Assembly (NCBI RefSeq): GCF_904849725.1
Contig: NC_058518.1
Span: 12,978,147-13,042,146 of the forward strand
Direction: 5' to 3'
Source: Hordeum vulgare subsp. vulgare
Taxonomy: Eukaryota; Streptophyta; Magnoliopsida; Poales; Poaceae
DNA length: 64,000 bases
A program made the translations under genes and the position numbers. The notes beneath the pieces are model-generated. The model saw only the letters and a program-made list of their open reading frames with translations, made no database searches and was not told the origin of the DNA. This document shows, one piece after another, positions 42,540 through 55,070 of the stretch. Within the stretch, counting starts at the first letter, position 1; every line of letters begins with the position of its first letter.

Positions 42540-44387
42540 TGTTGGGGAATATTGCATGGGAAACAAAAAAAAATCCTACGCACACGCAATACCTATCCAT
42601 GGTGATGATCATCTACGAGAGGGGAGAGTGAATCTACATACCCTTGTAGATCGCTAAGCGGAAGCGTATATAATGCGGTTGATGTAGTGGAACATCTTCA
42701 TGATCCAAATCGCAGCTCTCCCACGATCTCCTCACGGTCCCTCCCGCGATCCCATCACGATCCATCCCGATCTAGTGTCGAACCGATGGCACCTCCGCGT
42801 TCAGCACACATACAGCTCGACGACGATCTCCGCCTTCTCGATCCAGCAAGAGGGGCGGAGAGGTAGATGAGTTCTCCAGCACGGCGACGTGGTGGTGGTG
42901 GTGGTGAACTAATCGAGCAGGGCTTCGCCTAAGCACCGCCGAATTAGACTAGAGGAGAAACCGATCTAGATGAAGTAGAGGGAGCACGTGGCAATTAGGG
43001 TTAGGGATGCCTCTAATTCCTCTAGTATATATAGGAGGGAGGGAGGGGAGGAGGTAGCCTCAAACCCTCAAAGTTTGGCCGAAATTGGAGGTGGAGGAGT
43101 CCTACTCCAATCCTACTAGGAGTAGGATTCCTCTTCTCCACTTGGAAACCCTTTCCTCATCTTCCACCTTTGGGTTTTTTCCTTCTCAAACCTCATGGGC
43201 CTTAGTGGGGGCTTAGGCCAGCCCACTAGGGGCTGGTTTGTCTCCTCCAATCTGCCTTGGGCTTTAGTGGAGGCTTCGGCCAGCCCACTAAGGGCTGGTC
43301 CGCGTCCTCCCACAGCCCATGAGACCCTTTAGGGTGGGTGGGCCCACCTGGTGGACACCCGGAACCCATTCGTCACTCCCGCTACACTGCTGGAAATGCC
43401 CGAAACTTTTACGGATTTCAAAACCCACTTTCCTATATATCAATCTTTACCTCCGGACCATTCCGGAGCTCCTCGTGATGTCTGGGATCTTATCCGGGAC
43501 TCCGAACAACTTTCGGTTACCAAACACACATAACTCAGTAATGCCGAAACGTCATCGAACCTTAAGTGTGCAGACCCTGCGGGTTCAAGAACTATGCAGA
43601 CATGACCGAGACACTCTTCGGCCAATACCCAATAGCGAGACCTAGACTTCCATATTGGATCCTACATATTCTACAAAGATCCCGTATGCAGTTCCCTTTG
43701 TCCTATGGCATGTTACTTGTCCGAGATTCGATCGTTGGTATCTCTATGCCTAGTTCAATCTCGTTACCGGCAAGTCTCTTTACTCGTTCCGTAATACAAG
43801 ATCCCGTGACTAATTCCTTAGTCACATTGCTTGCAAGGCTTATTGTGATGTTGCATTACCGAGTGGGCCCGAAGATACCTCACCGTCACACGGAGTGAAA
43901 AATCCCAGTCTTAATCCATGCCAACCCAACAGACACCTTCGAAGATACCTGTAGAGCACCTTTATATTCATCCAGTAACGTTGCGACATTTGATACACAC
44001 AAGGTATTCCTCTGGTATCCGGGAGTTGCATGATCTCATGATCATAGGAACATATATATACGTTTACATGCAGAAAACAGTAGCAATAAACCGGCACGAT
44101 CATATGCTACGTTTATAGTTTGGGTCTTGTCCATCACATCATTCTCCTAATGATGTGATACCGTTATCAAGTGGCAACACTTGTCTATGGCCAGGAAACC
44201 TTGACCATCTTTGATCAGCGAGCTAGTCAACTAGAGGCTCACTAGGGACAGTGTGTTGTCTATGTATCCACACATGTATTTTAGTTTCCAATCAATACAA
44301 TTCTTGCATGGATAATAAACAATTATCATCAACAAGGAAATATAATAATAACCAATTTATCATTGCCTCTAGGACATATTTCCAACA
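42540..44387 (-). mobile_element. Solo BARE/Angela-type LTR, 1848 bp
   Basis: The left end TGTTGGGGAATATTGCATGGG and right end CTAGGACATATTTCCAACA are the reversed ends of the Angela LTR. No internal domain adjoins either side. The flanks GAAAC (42535-42539) and AAAAC (44388-44392) are a 4/5 match to a 5-bp target duplication. It is more diverged from the other LTRs here than they are from each other. Its region near 43020-43140 is shared with the LTR at 57551-59360 but not with those at 9451 and 16275. Confidence 0.9.
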
Positions 44388-44392
44388 AAAAC

Positions 44393-44880
44393 AGGTGACA
44401 GTAAGAACTAGTGCGATAGCGGAAATCAATTCCTTAGGGATACATGAGGTGTAGTGATTAAACGTCCAATGCTTTTATCTCGAGAAATACCTATTAATCG
44501 AGGCAACCCCGCATGACACTAAAGGCTTGTGGTTACACGACTGGCTCGCAATGCAGGTCACTAGTCGTAGTAATGTGCTTTGGACAAATCCCCACTTCAT
44601 CGTGTTGTAAGTGCATCATAACGGGTGTCTACCAGGACCATGTTGTAGTTAAGACATCCCACACACAAGTATAAGGTTACGATTAAGTCCACATACCCGT
44701 AGCTATTTCCATATCATTATTTATACTACAAAAAAAAATTCATTTAAAAGTTTTGAAAAGCTAGAACTTTTCACGAGAATAGTAACTTGCTTGGATATTT
44801 GTCGTAGAGCACATCCTCCAATGAATTCAATACCCAAGGTCACTCCTTGGGGAAAAGGTAAGGGACTATCTGCAAACCAA
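44393..44880. other. Unassigned sequence
   Basis: No frame, repeat or element end is recognised here. Confidence 0.35.
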
Positions 44881-45455
44881 AACTGGATCATAAAGTTATT
44901 CAATAACCTTATCCTGTCAAGTATCTTGCCAAGGTGGCGTGTGAACTACTAAACCTCAAGTTGGATACTTTCAAGTATTTGTCTCAAAATGCTACATTCT
45001 TCATAAGCACCGTTGTTCAAATTTTTCTCGCAAGTGGCATGAAGGATTTCTACTTTGTTATGGATCGAACTCGCATACCTATTGTGTCCTCAAAAAATTC
45101 TCACAAAAGTTAGGGAGATGGTAGTTGTGAAGTTTGATGAATCCAATGGATCCCAAGTAGAGTAATTACTAAATTATACATGTGACAAGGAATCTTTTGA
45201 AGTGATCAAGGACTTAACCTTTGGCAAGATCATGCACATGGAATTTACAGATAGTTCTTCTTCTATTAAAGTGGAACCATCTACATCACATCCAAGTGAA
45301 CCTCAGGGAAACGAAGAGGGTCCACAAGTATCGACCAATAAGAGAAGTTAATCAGGAATATCATTAACCTCCTTCACCTACGTATCTAGTGCATGATGAT
45401 CAACATGAAGACGAGGAAGAAGCTCATGATCCTAAACCAAAGGTACCTCGAGTTA
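44881..45455 (+). pseudogene. Possible copia pol linker fragment (integrase to RT)
   Basis: Readable pieces are VREMVVVKFDESNGSQVE (about 45110-45163), DKESFEVIKDLTFGKIMHME, KVEPSTSHPSEPQGNEEG and DDQHEDEEEAHDPKPKVPRV. Such acidic, Ser/Pro-rich text with KFDE is typical of the linker between integrase and RT in copia polyproteins. Frameshifts and stops separate the pieces, and no catalytic block is left. The assignment is tentative. Confidence 0.4.
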
Positions 45456-46210
45456 TGATATGTCTCAAACGTGTCGATAATTCTTATACGAGTCATGCTA
45501 TATTGCTCTCAATTATAAACACTCTCGTCATGCTTTTTATTGCATTCTATTGGACTAACATATTAATCTTGTGCTTGGTGCTAGTTTCTGTTTTATGTGT
45601 TTCCGAATTTTCAGGAAAATATCAAGGAAAATTTAAACAAAAATGTTTTGGAACTTCCAACAACACAAGACCTGGGAGCTGGACCCACGGGCCCTAGGTT
45701 GTGGTGCCCCATGGTTGGCCTCTGGTGCCCAATAGTCCAAAGATACCGCCATTTTACATCATGGTTATAGAGCATTTTTCTGCCAACGCATCATCGCGAT
45801 ACGAAGGTGGTCTTCATTTTCAGCCCTAATTCGGAGCTCTGCGAGAGGGAGAATTCATCTCCATAACCACCAACCCCGATACTCATGATCCATAATGAGT
45901 TGAGTAGTCCACCCCGATGACTAAGGGTTCATTGAAGTAGCCAATGTTCTAATCTCTCCTCCTAGATTTGTTTTTCATGTTCAATACAATAGTCATATGA
46001 GATGTCTTACATGATTATAGTTTATCATATGTGTTTGTTGTGGGATAGAGATCATGTGGTGTATTAACTCTATATGTTCATATTTGTGTATGCTTCACAT
46101 CTGATATACGATGCATCACTCTTTGAGGATAATTGTATCTACTTGGCCAGTTTAGACATATTATCAATAGTGAAAGAGGTGTGCATTTGTTCGATTCATA
46201 TTACAAGTAA
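45456..46210 (+). mobile_element. Possible diverged gypsy-type LTR fragment
   Basis: The start ATGATATGTCTCAAACGTGT, then ATTGCATTCTATTGGACTAA and TTTTATGTGTTTCCG, resemble from memory the left part of long Triticeae gypsy LTRs (TGATATGTCTCC type). Late text around CTCCTAGATTTG and TGTTCAATAC could belong to the same LTR. There is no internal domain, clear right end or target duplication. Confidence 0.35.
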
Positions 46211-47395
46211 TCTACCATAGTGACAGGAAGTGGAAAAGTTTTGTTATGTATTGTTGCAGCTAGGGTTTTAAGGGTTAGTACAGCTAATAGTCCCCTAACC
46301 ATAACAATATGGCATCATTCTAAATGCAATTACACGTGTTTACACATAATGTCCCGCGTGTCTAGCGATGGAGGAGGCGAATGGAGGGGTGGAGGTGATG
46401 GGAGGAGGAGGTAGGTTGTCGAATGCGGAGTTGAATAGGAGAGGGAGGAGCCTACATCAGGGTTGAGCAGGAGCACACAACACTCGCTATGATGCATCCA
46501 TGATGCGTGGCATCGGGCAAAGTTGAAGGTGCGACAACAGGGGGATGACATCCTCTATGCCCTATCAAGTGGTGCGGGACATACTCCTGCCAACATCGAG
46601 GTGATCAAGTGCGTGTTCACCCCTCCTTGATATTCCACTCTACAACATGGGCCGTTTGGCGTGTGTGCGTTACGATGCTGCCAGAGTCGGGGGAGTTCCA
46701 TCGTGTGTTGTGTGTGTTGGCGTACTTAGACTAGTAGCATTCACTACGCTTGAGTAGAAAGCCGCCCTCCGATAAGTGATGGCAACCAAGTTGGAAACTC
46801 CTTTGCATTGTGGTTCGTCTAGTGCCCTCTCTGCACATGTGTCCAGTCATTCCTTTTGATCTTTGATAGGTCTATGTGCAAATGAAGCTGAATTCTTTTG
46901 CTGGCCATGGCAATTTATAATTCAAGATATCAATATCTAATCCTTAATTATACCATGATGCCTTTTTCATGAATCTATGTTCCTATGATGGTCAAAACTG
47001 CATTCATAATATGGGCATTTTTTCTGAATTATTTAATGTTTGTTTAATGACATAAGCAAGAGTATATGCTATAAAAACATGGCACTTTTTGTAAAATGAT
47101 ATGTCATCTTTTTAAGAGTAAACAAATTTAGTAATTTTATAGAATGACATGGTAAGTTTTTGAAGAATGCAATGGGAAATTTCAAGTTTTCTAATACATA
47201 CGTACAATCGTTATGTTAAACTTTGGTAGTGATTTTCACATGGCACATTCGAAGATCTGTTTGCCATCTCATCCTCTAGGTTCGTAATACATGCATAAAC
47301 AAGCCACGATATTCTTTTTGAAGATGTTTTTTTGCCATCACATCTTAACTTGTAAGAGATCTTTTATCCATTACATAGAAAATTGGCTTGCTTTT
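46211..47395. other. Intergenic stretch, nothing identified
   Basis: A G-rich purine stretch (46362-46415, GGAGGxGGxGG words) is flanked by AT-rich DNA. No coding sequence is supported. Confidence 0.4.
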
Positions 47396-47397
47396 TA

Positions 47398-47477
47398 CTC
47401 CCTCTGTCCCATAATATAGGATGTTTTGCAAGATAACATAGCTTGCAAAATCGTCCTATATTATAGGATGGAGGGAG
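47398..47477. mobile_element. Stowaway MITE, 80 bp, TSD TA
   Basis: The inverted ends CTCCCTCTGTCCCATAATAT and its near-complement ATTATAGGATGGAGGGAG pair along about 36 bases with few mismatches. TA flanks both sides (47396-47397, 47478-47479). The sequence is a near-perfect hairpin and is non-coding, typical of mariner-derived Stowaway elements in Triticeae. Confidence 0.92.
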
Positions 47478-47479
47478 TA

Positions 47480-48360
47480 GTTATCAACTAACCATGATAA
47501 AATTTTCTGATGTTTGTGTCATGTGCTCATTCTAATTGGTATACTAAATTTCAATAATTGTTATCATTACAATTCTTATTATGTAGACCATGGCAAAATA
47601 GCTTCTTGCCAATATCGTGGCAAATTCTTAAATTTTTCATCACTTTTAGATAATAAATCCTTTCACTTTGCCACCTTCTTCAAAAAGCGGACAATTTGTT
47701 CATTTTTGTAGGCAATGACAATTTATGGTTCATGCTAGCAATTTTCATACACAAATTTTCCGTGTTGTATTTTTTTGTCTGTAGTATTTTTATGTTTGTT
47801 CTTTGCCTTGTAGCTAAGTTTATGCCATGGAAATTTTAAGTTTGATTTTCTTTAGTTATAAACTAATCACGTGGCATATTTGTTTTATTCTACACAAATT
47901 TCATGCCAATTTATAAGGTTGGTGGCAATTTAATGAAGAGAAAATACAATACACACGAAGATTTAATAATTCATTATGGTTTATGGGTCATGGGAAAAGT
48001 AGGGATAATAAACATGTAAAATTTTAATAACACACGACAAATTTGTTTTCGATGACACATTGCAAATTGGTTTGATGACTCGTGGGAATTTTAGGACATG
48101 TCCACTCCCAAAATGTAACTATGATTGCCATGTTCCATCTACACTTTTTCTAGGGAACAAAAATCCTATAATTGCCATTTGTTATAAGGACATTTTACCT
48201 ATTTTTGGCATGTGCAAAACTATGTTGTTGCCAAATTATATTGTAACATAAAATTAGTTTGCCAATGCAAAAAATGTTCATGGTAATTTTTGAGTAGTTG
48301 ACCATGCCAAATTTTATAAATGAACATGCCAAAAAAAATTACAGACCGTTACAAATTTAG
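47480..48360. other. AT-rich DNA with recurrent TGCCAAATTT-like words; ends at the duplication junction
   Basis: Words such as ATGCCAATTT, GGCAAATTC and CATGCCAAATTT recur in both orientations. No frame or terminal repeat is seen. At 48360/48361 the sequence changes directly to the inside of a copia LTR. Confidence 0.45.
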
Positions 48361-48801
48361 TACATGAAAGCTAGCTTCTAAGCTAGCAAGAAGGTAGGTG
48401 GATGGATACACAGTGTATGTATGTGTATAGCCACGTCCTCCTGTGCGTGAGGTTGGCTTAGGCTGGTAACCACGTATAATCGATTCAATCGATCTATCTT
48501 TTCCAGCGCCCGTCGACGAAACACAGCGGCTCGTAAACTTTGACAAACAGAAAACGAAGACACCGAATCGCTATATGATGGCTACAGGCTCATGTCAAGC
48601 CTGTCGTACTTTGTATTACTTTGATCTTGTGTTGTACAGATTACAGGAAGTATCTTGACTCTTGAATATATATAGCAGCTAGAAGCAACAACCAAACCTA
48701 AGCGGTTTAGGAGTGCTAATCGTACTACTACTATGGGTTCTGATCAGTGTCCAACTCGGACACAAACACAACACTACTACACGTTATGTTTATTCCTACA
48801 T

Positions 48802-49278
48802 TCACCCCCTAAACATGACGTTCTTGGTGCGACCTGGATCCCAAATGCGATGACTACTATTCATAGGCGTCACCTTCGGCATTGCCTTCGTCGTTAGTCG
48901 CGGCATTTCATGGACCGTCTTTCTTGTCGTCGGCTCGTCCATTGCTCGACAAAAACACTTTTTGGTTGTGTCTTGAGTCTTCACCTCTTCTTTGGTGCTT
49001 TGTAGACTGTCCTTCGAACCATCGAGGACACATCTTTTGAACCCGAGCGTGACCATACTTTGGCCTAACTTTAAATTCCATGCTATTGGCACTTGCTTCA
49101 GTCCGTAAAGTGCCTTCTTGAGCTTGTAAACTTTCGCTTGTTCGTCTTTCTTCTCGTAGCCGAGGGATTGTTCCACGTACACTTCTTTGATGAGATCACC
49201 GTTGAGGAAAGCGGATTTAACATCCATATGATGAACCTTCCAATCCTCTTGTGCTGCCAAAGCTAGGAGCACTCTCAC
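48802..49278 (-). pseudogene. Copia RT fragment fused to 3' UTR, copy 2
   Basis: This is the same 158-codon frame as 23454-23930, with KSAFLNGDLIKEVYVEQ, KKALYGLKQVPIAWN and the same deletion junction after GFKRC. Small substitutions distinguish it (YVEQSLGY instead of YVEQCLGY). Confidence 0.85.
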
Positions 49279-49451
49279 CGTCTCAAGTCGAGCAACCGGT
49301 GCAAATACCTCATCATAGTCAACTCATTGACGTTGTACGTAGCCCTTTGCAACGAATCTTGCCTTGTACTTCACAACGACACCCTCCGTGTCCTTTAACT
49401 TGTGAACCCACTTCAAACCAATCGCCTTTTGGGAGGTCGGGTTACCAAAGT

Positions 49452-51422
49452 TCACGTGCCATTTCTCTCAATCGCCTTCATCTCCTCATCCATGCCGTGC
49501 CTCCAACTATGAATTTTGCTCGCCTCTACGAAGTTCTCCGGCTCCTCAACTCCGAGCAGACATAGTCCGGAGTACTCGAGCGTAATCCGCTTTGTGTACT
49601 TGTAGACCTTCTTGAGCATCTTGTAGCGACGAGCCCCTGAGGAGTCCGTTGTGTCTTGCGAAGGAGGCGACACAAATTATGTCGGTGTTGATGCACTTGA
49701 GGAAAACGGTTGAGTCTCGGGTGTGTCATCGGCATCCGCGTCGTGGGTGTATTCGTCGTGACCGTGACCATCGTCTTGATTGTCGCCGTCACTATGTGCC
49801 TCGTTGTCGATGTTGTCGTCGAGATCTCCACCCGTGTCGTGCGCGTCATTGTCGCTATCTCCTTGCGACCTATGCGCGTCGTCGTCGGTGTCGACACCAT
49901 GATGATCACTACCATGGTGGTCACCTTAGTTGGGCGTCTTGCCAACCACATGGACGTCCTCTCCTGCATCATCATCAGTTGGAAATTCAACTGTCAATAT
50001 GTTACCATTTGGAGCATCGTTGGTTGTTGTGCTCCAATTCCACGCTTTGTTTTCTTCAAACACGACGTCGCGTGAAATCCGTAGACGTTTGGTTTGTGGA
50101 TCGTAGAAGCGGTATGCCTTGGTGCCGGAACTCCTCTCATATCCGATGAACACCATCTTGGTGCTACGATCGGCAAGCTTTGAGGGATGCGGCTCCGCCG
50201 TCTTCACAGGTGCCACACACCTGAACGTGCGTAGATGAGACACATTCGGCTTATGTCCGTAAATTGCTTCATATGGAGTCTTGTCGATCACCGCCTTCGT
50301 TGGAGCCCGGTAGAGAAGATAGACTGCCGTCGAGACAACTTTTCCCCAAAAAGTCACCGACAAGTTCTTGCTCTTGAGTAAACTCATTGCCATGTCAACA
50401 ACGGTTCGATTGCGCCATTCAACGACCCCGTTCTGCTGCGGCGTGTAAGGTGTCGTGAGGAACCTTTTTATGCCAATCTTGTCGCAGTAGTCGTTGAACT
50501 CATTCGACGTAAACTCTCCGCCGCGATCTGTCCGTAGAGCGCGAACCTTCAACTTGTGTTCCATCTCCATTGCAGCCTTCATCTTCTTGAACGCTTCAAA
50601 TGCCTCATCTTTAGATCGTAGGAGAACAATCCACATATATCTCGAGTAGTCGTCTACCACAAGGAAGAAATACTTCTTTCCCACGTGAGTTGCCGGGGTG
50701 ATAGGGCCACATAGATCACCATGGATCAGCTCGAGTGCATCACTTGCATGATAGGTAGACTGAGCAGGGAACGGCCTGCGATGCTGTTTTCCAACCAAGC
50801 ACCCGTCACATCCTCGATCAACATGGTCGATAACTGGCATCCTGGATACCATCTCCATCTTTGACATCTTCTTCAAGGCGTAGAAGTTAACGTGTCCAAA
50901 TCTAGCATGCCATAACCACGAATCATCATCACTCTTGGCGAGCCAACACTCCGATTGAGATTGATCAAGGTTGAGGATATAGAGCATGTTCCGTATGCGA
51001 ATAACACGAGCTAGCACGTTTCGGAGGTTGTCAAAGATTGTCATCACTCCGTTCTCAATATCCACCTTGCATCCATTCTCGTCAAGCTTCCCAATAAATA
51101 TGATGTTGTTGCAAAGCCATGGGATGTAGTACACTCCGGTGAGTATGCGATGTTCGCCTGTGAGAGCCTCGAAGAGGACAACTCCTTGCCCACAAATCTC
51201 CACATTTGAACCATCACCAAACTTTACCGAGCCTTCAACATCATATTTCAGCTCAAGAAATTTCTCCTTGCATCCCGTCATGTGGTTACTGGCACCCGTG
51301 TCGAGATACCACGACACGTTGTGATCCCCGGGTAACTTAGGTGTCACATTCTTCTCATGAAGTAGCACCTTCCAGCTTGGTTTCACAACCACCGTTTCAA
51401 CGAGATCACAAGCTTCGGCCAT
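49452..51422 (-). pseudogene. Copia pol: protease, integrase and linker, copy 2
   Basis: The 498-residue frame 51422-49926 again has LDTGASNHMTG, the zinc-binding HARFGHVNF/CDGCLVGKQ block and the three integrase acidic motifs. It differs from copy 1 by a few residues (for example THVGKKYFF, FWGKVV). The nonsense codons of the linker are shared with copy 1. The integrase appears complete, but the polyprotein is broken. Confidence 0.87.
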
Positions 51423-52447
51423 CAGAAGACTTGGACCTTCGTCTTCCTACTTTGCCAAATTTGCCTTGATCTCCCGCTTGTCAGGCTCCGGACAATCCTT
51501 TGCAAAGTGACCCATCTCGTTGCAGTTATAGCACTTGACCTCGGACATATCCAAGTTCCATTGCTTCCGCCCTTTAGATCGGTCTGCCTTACCACGACCT
51601 TGTGGCTTGCCTTTTCCTTTGACTTCTCCAGTTTGTCTGCGCACGTTCCATTGCTTGAGCCTTTGTTGCCATCACACCTTCCTTTGCTACTTGGGGACTC
51701 CCAATCTGCGCGCGAGTACATGAGTTGGTCACTACCTCCTCCATTGCCTTTCTGACAGTCATGAGCATTCTCTTCCCATGTACGCAACCGTCTGATCGCC
51801 TCCGTTATGGTCATGTCGTCGATGTCGTAAAGCTTCTCAAGTGTGCCGATGATGTACGTAAATTTATCAGTCACCGAACTGAAAAATTTCTCCACAATCT
51901 CGGTCTCATGGAGCTTTGCACCAAGCGCGCGGATCTCTCCCGCCAAAGTAGTAAGACGCATGGCATAGTCGTTCACCGATTTAGTTTCCTCTATCTGCAA
52001 CTTGTGAAATTGGCGCTTCAACACTTGTGCCCGAGCCTTGGTGACGTGATCTTCTCCGATCCTCATCTCCTTGAGTGCGTTCCACGCCTCTCTTGCCGTC
52101 TCGAACTCCGCCAATGTCATCAGCACGGAATCCGGCATGGACTGGGCTATGGCGTTCATGGCACCTTAGTCGGACTCGTCATCGACGTCGTCGTCCGTGA
52201 TTGCCTGCCACACTCGGAGTTTTCGAAGAATAATCTTCATCTTCATAGCCCACACGCCACAGTTGGCGTCAGTGAGCATCGGGTACTGGATGGGGATGTT
52301 GCGATGCGCCTGGACGTTGGCACCGCTCGTTCCTCCACCACTCGTTGCTGACTTGCCGCCCTTCTTCACCTTGTCGCCGTTCTTGTTCGCCTTGGGACCG
52401 CCTTTTTCGAACTTGACCGACTCAGCGTCGCTGTCCATCATCGTAGA
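51422..52447 (-). pseudogene. Copia gag, copy 2, stop plus one-base deletion
   Basis: This is colinear with copy 1, including the shared TAA at 52166-52168. A one-base deletion at about 51640 (GTCTGCGCACG where copy 1 has GTCTGCCGCACG) shifts the frame before the zinc knuckle. The knuckle CYNCNEMGHFAKDC remains only in another frame (to 51447). The lesion is specific to this copy and thus younger than the duplication. Confidence 0.85.
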
Positions 52448-52470
52448 TCGTCGAGGTTCTAGATACCAAT

Positions 52471-52951
52471 TGTTGGCTTTGATCACTAGATCAAATCACC
52501 CAGGAGTGGTACCGCGTACATGGAAGCTAGCTTCTAAGCTAGCAAGCAGGTAGATGGATGGATACACAGTATATGTGTGTGTATAGCCACGTCCTCCTGT
52601 GCGTGAGGTTGGCTTAGGCTGGTAACCACGTATAATCGATTCAATCGATCTAACTTTTCCGGTGCCCATCGACGGAACACAGCGGCTCGTAAACTTTGAC
52701 AAACAGATAACGAAGACACCGAATCGCTATATGATGGCTCATGTGTCGAGCCTGTCGTACTTTGTATTACTTTGATCTTGTGTTGTACAGATTACAGGGA
52801 GTATCTTGACTCTTGAGTATATATAGCAGCTAGGAGCAGCAACCAAACATAATCGGTTTAGGAGTTCTAATCCTACTACTACTATGGGTTCTGATCAGTG
52901 TCCAACTCGGACACAAACACAACAGTACTACACGTCATGTTTATTCCTACA
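52471..52951 (-). repeat. Copia 5' LTR, copy 2
   Basis: This 481-bp LTR starts TGTTGGCTTTGATCAC and ends TCCTACA. It is nearly identical to 27124-27604 and clearly more different from the 3' LTR at 48361-48800, as expected for duplication after insertion. Confidence 0.92.
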
Positions 52952-55070
52952 GAGAATGGGCATGAAGAAGTAGTAGCAGGAAGCACTGGTGTACCTCGCT
53001 CAAGGTTTCTGGCCGCAGCCCGCATCTCCGCAAGCTCGGGGATGGATGGGGCCAGGCAACCGACCGGGCGAGCGGCGTTGATCTTGCCGTTGTGCCATGA
53101 GGAAGCCATCGCAGTCGACACGGACCGCACCCGCCTGGAGAATGTAGCAGTCCTGGGTGGGTCAGGGTGGACGTCCACCGAAGTGGTCACCTCCACAGTC
53201 CCCACCGCGAGTCCAGCCAGCTGCGAAGGGGTAGTGAGGTCCGGAGGTGGGGTCAGCAGAGGGCCAGGCGGCTCCGGCTCCAGTTCTGGGGGAGGCACTT
53301 CCAAGACCAGGGGCGGGGTCAATGAGGAGGCATGCGGGAGGGGGTGTACGACTTGGGGGACGTGGGCGCTCGTCACGTCTGGTCCGATCTCCTCGAACAT
53401 CACCAGCCTACTCGTCGGCTCAAGAGCGGACAAAGGTGGCACCAGCCCCGTGCCCGAGACCGGGGAGGGCACGGCCGACCCGATCACCACCAGCCCACTC
53501 GTCACCTCATGAGTGGACAAGGGTGGCACCAGCCCCGTGCCCGAACCAGGAGCGGGAGGGGAGGAACCGGAGAGGGCATCGGTGGGAGCCTCGAATAGAA
53601 AAGGCGAGGCCGGGGAGCGGGGTGACTCCGCGGGAACCACCAGCTTACTGGCAACCAAGTCCTCACTGCCGCCAGGGGAAGAGGGGCTGGCCGACCGTAG
53701 GAGGGGATCTATCATGTGAGTGACACTCCCTCTAGCAGAACCCCCAAGCTGGCGGGAGGGGGAGGGTCCTGAGATGGAGATCTGGAGTGGTCGAAGAAGT
53801 CCTCCTCATCGTCGGAATAGTGATGAAGTCTACGACCAGAGTGGTTATCCCGTCCCCCACCCCTATCATCGCCCGTACCCTCGAATCCATCGTCACGAGA
53901 TCGCGGGCGGACGATGTGGTTGGGGGGCTCTGGCCGAATCTTGAGGTCGTAGCCAAGGTTGCTGAAGAAGACACGAACAGTTGCGCGGGGCTTGTCGGAG
54001 TCGATGCACTTCGTCTAAACACGAACCTTCTCTTCCTTGCGGAGGGAGAGCACATCGACCACCACCACCCTGCCCAGGATCTGCGCCATGTTGCGGATGA
54101 CCCGTTCAAAGTGAGCGATGTCGGGGAGGCCCGCAGTCAGGATCCAGACTGTGTCGAGGACCGCAACCGCCTTCAGGTCAAGTTTCGGCTCAGAGATGTC
54201 CACCACGAGTTTGTTGAGGGCCACAGTGATCTCGTCACTCCGAGTACACACACTGTGACTGGCGATGTCGGGGAAGATCACAGAGAACTGGTGGCCAGCA
54301 ATCACGGTGACCTGCCAACCCCACTGACAATGGCAGAGATGGTTGAGTTTCCGCCTCAATCATTTCAAGGGGTGGGGGCACGCCATTGCCCAGCACAGTG
54401 ACGATGGCGGAGAGGGAAGGCATCGGCGGTGGCACGTCGGGGATCTCCATGTGGAAGAACGCCAACCCCTCGATGCCATGGCCATATACCACCAGCTCCT
54501 GAGACATCGGTCGACCAGTACAGATGACGACGTGGTGACCGGCATCCTTGCAGAGGTAGAAAGTCGGCGGGTTAGGACACGCCACCTGGAAGTCGCCGGG
54601 GAGGCCGCAGTTGAAGCACGGTGAGCCATCTCCTGCGGTCGCGACCGAGCCCTCGAGCATCGGGGTGGCAAGGCAGGGTTGCGGGGGGGGGGGGGGGGGG
54701 GGTGCGCTTCTTCTTTTTGGCCCCTTGAGGACCACACCCATAGATGAGGCCCTTGGGAGGAGGGAACTGCGGCTAGGAGCACGGCGGCACATAGCGGCGG
54801 GAGGGTGAGGCATCGGCCGACGGTCGTTGATTGGCCGGCAAGAGGGAGTGGCCGCGACGCTGGTCTGGGGATGGCGAGCGGCGAGCCAGCCAGTCATCGC
54901 GGGCGGGGAACGAAACCCATCCCTGGTCAGGGAGCGGCCGTGGCCGGGCGAGCGTCGCCCCACCCCCCCTCCCCGGGAGGGAGAGCGGTGGCCATCGCTG
55001 CGAGGGAGGACCTGCGGACCGACCTGGAGGAGGCCGCCGACAGTTCCAGCTGCCGCCGCAGGTCAGCCTC
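52952..55070 (-). pseudogene. LINE ORF1 region, copy 2
   Basis: Here a single 242-codon frame (54963-54235) spans the N-terminal region, a poly-Pro stretch from an expanded G-run (about 54681-54701) and the knuckle region. The knuckle reads CFNCGLPGDFQVAC: its His is replaced by Asp (54592-54594), so zinc binding should fail. Downstream parts match copy 1 (IRNMAQILGRVVVVDVLSLR and the Pro/Ser-rich tail to 52952). The ORF2 half of this LINE is not in copy 2. Confidence 0.8.

Larger units (their letters stand above)
48361..52951 (-). mobile_element. Internally deleted Ty1-copia element, copy 2, 3' LTR truncated
   Basis: The 3' LTR (48361-48800) lacks its outer 44 bp; the 5' LTR is complete (52471-52951). 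The content is as in copy 1: gag, protease, integrase, RT fragment with the same deletion, the same primer-binding site (52456-52470) and polypurine tract. It shares the nonsense codons of copy 1, so both derive from one insertion by duplication and not by transposition. Confidence 0.92.

Noticed and set aside
46362..46551. Purine-rich GGAGG stretch as a G-quadruplex or coding region
   Set aside because: Runs of four G tracts of three or more are not clearly met, and the frame has stops on both strands.
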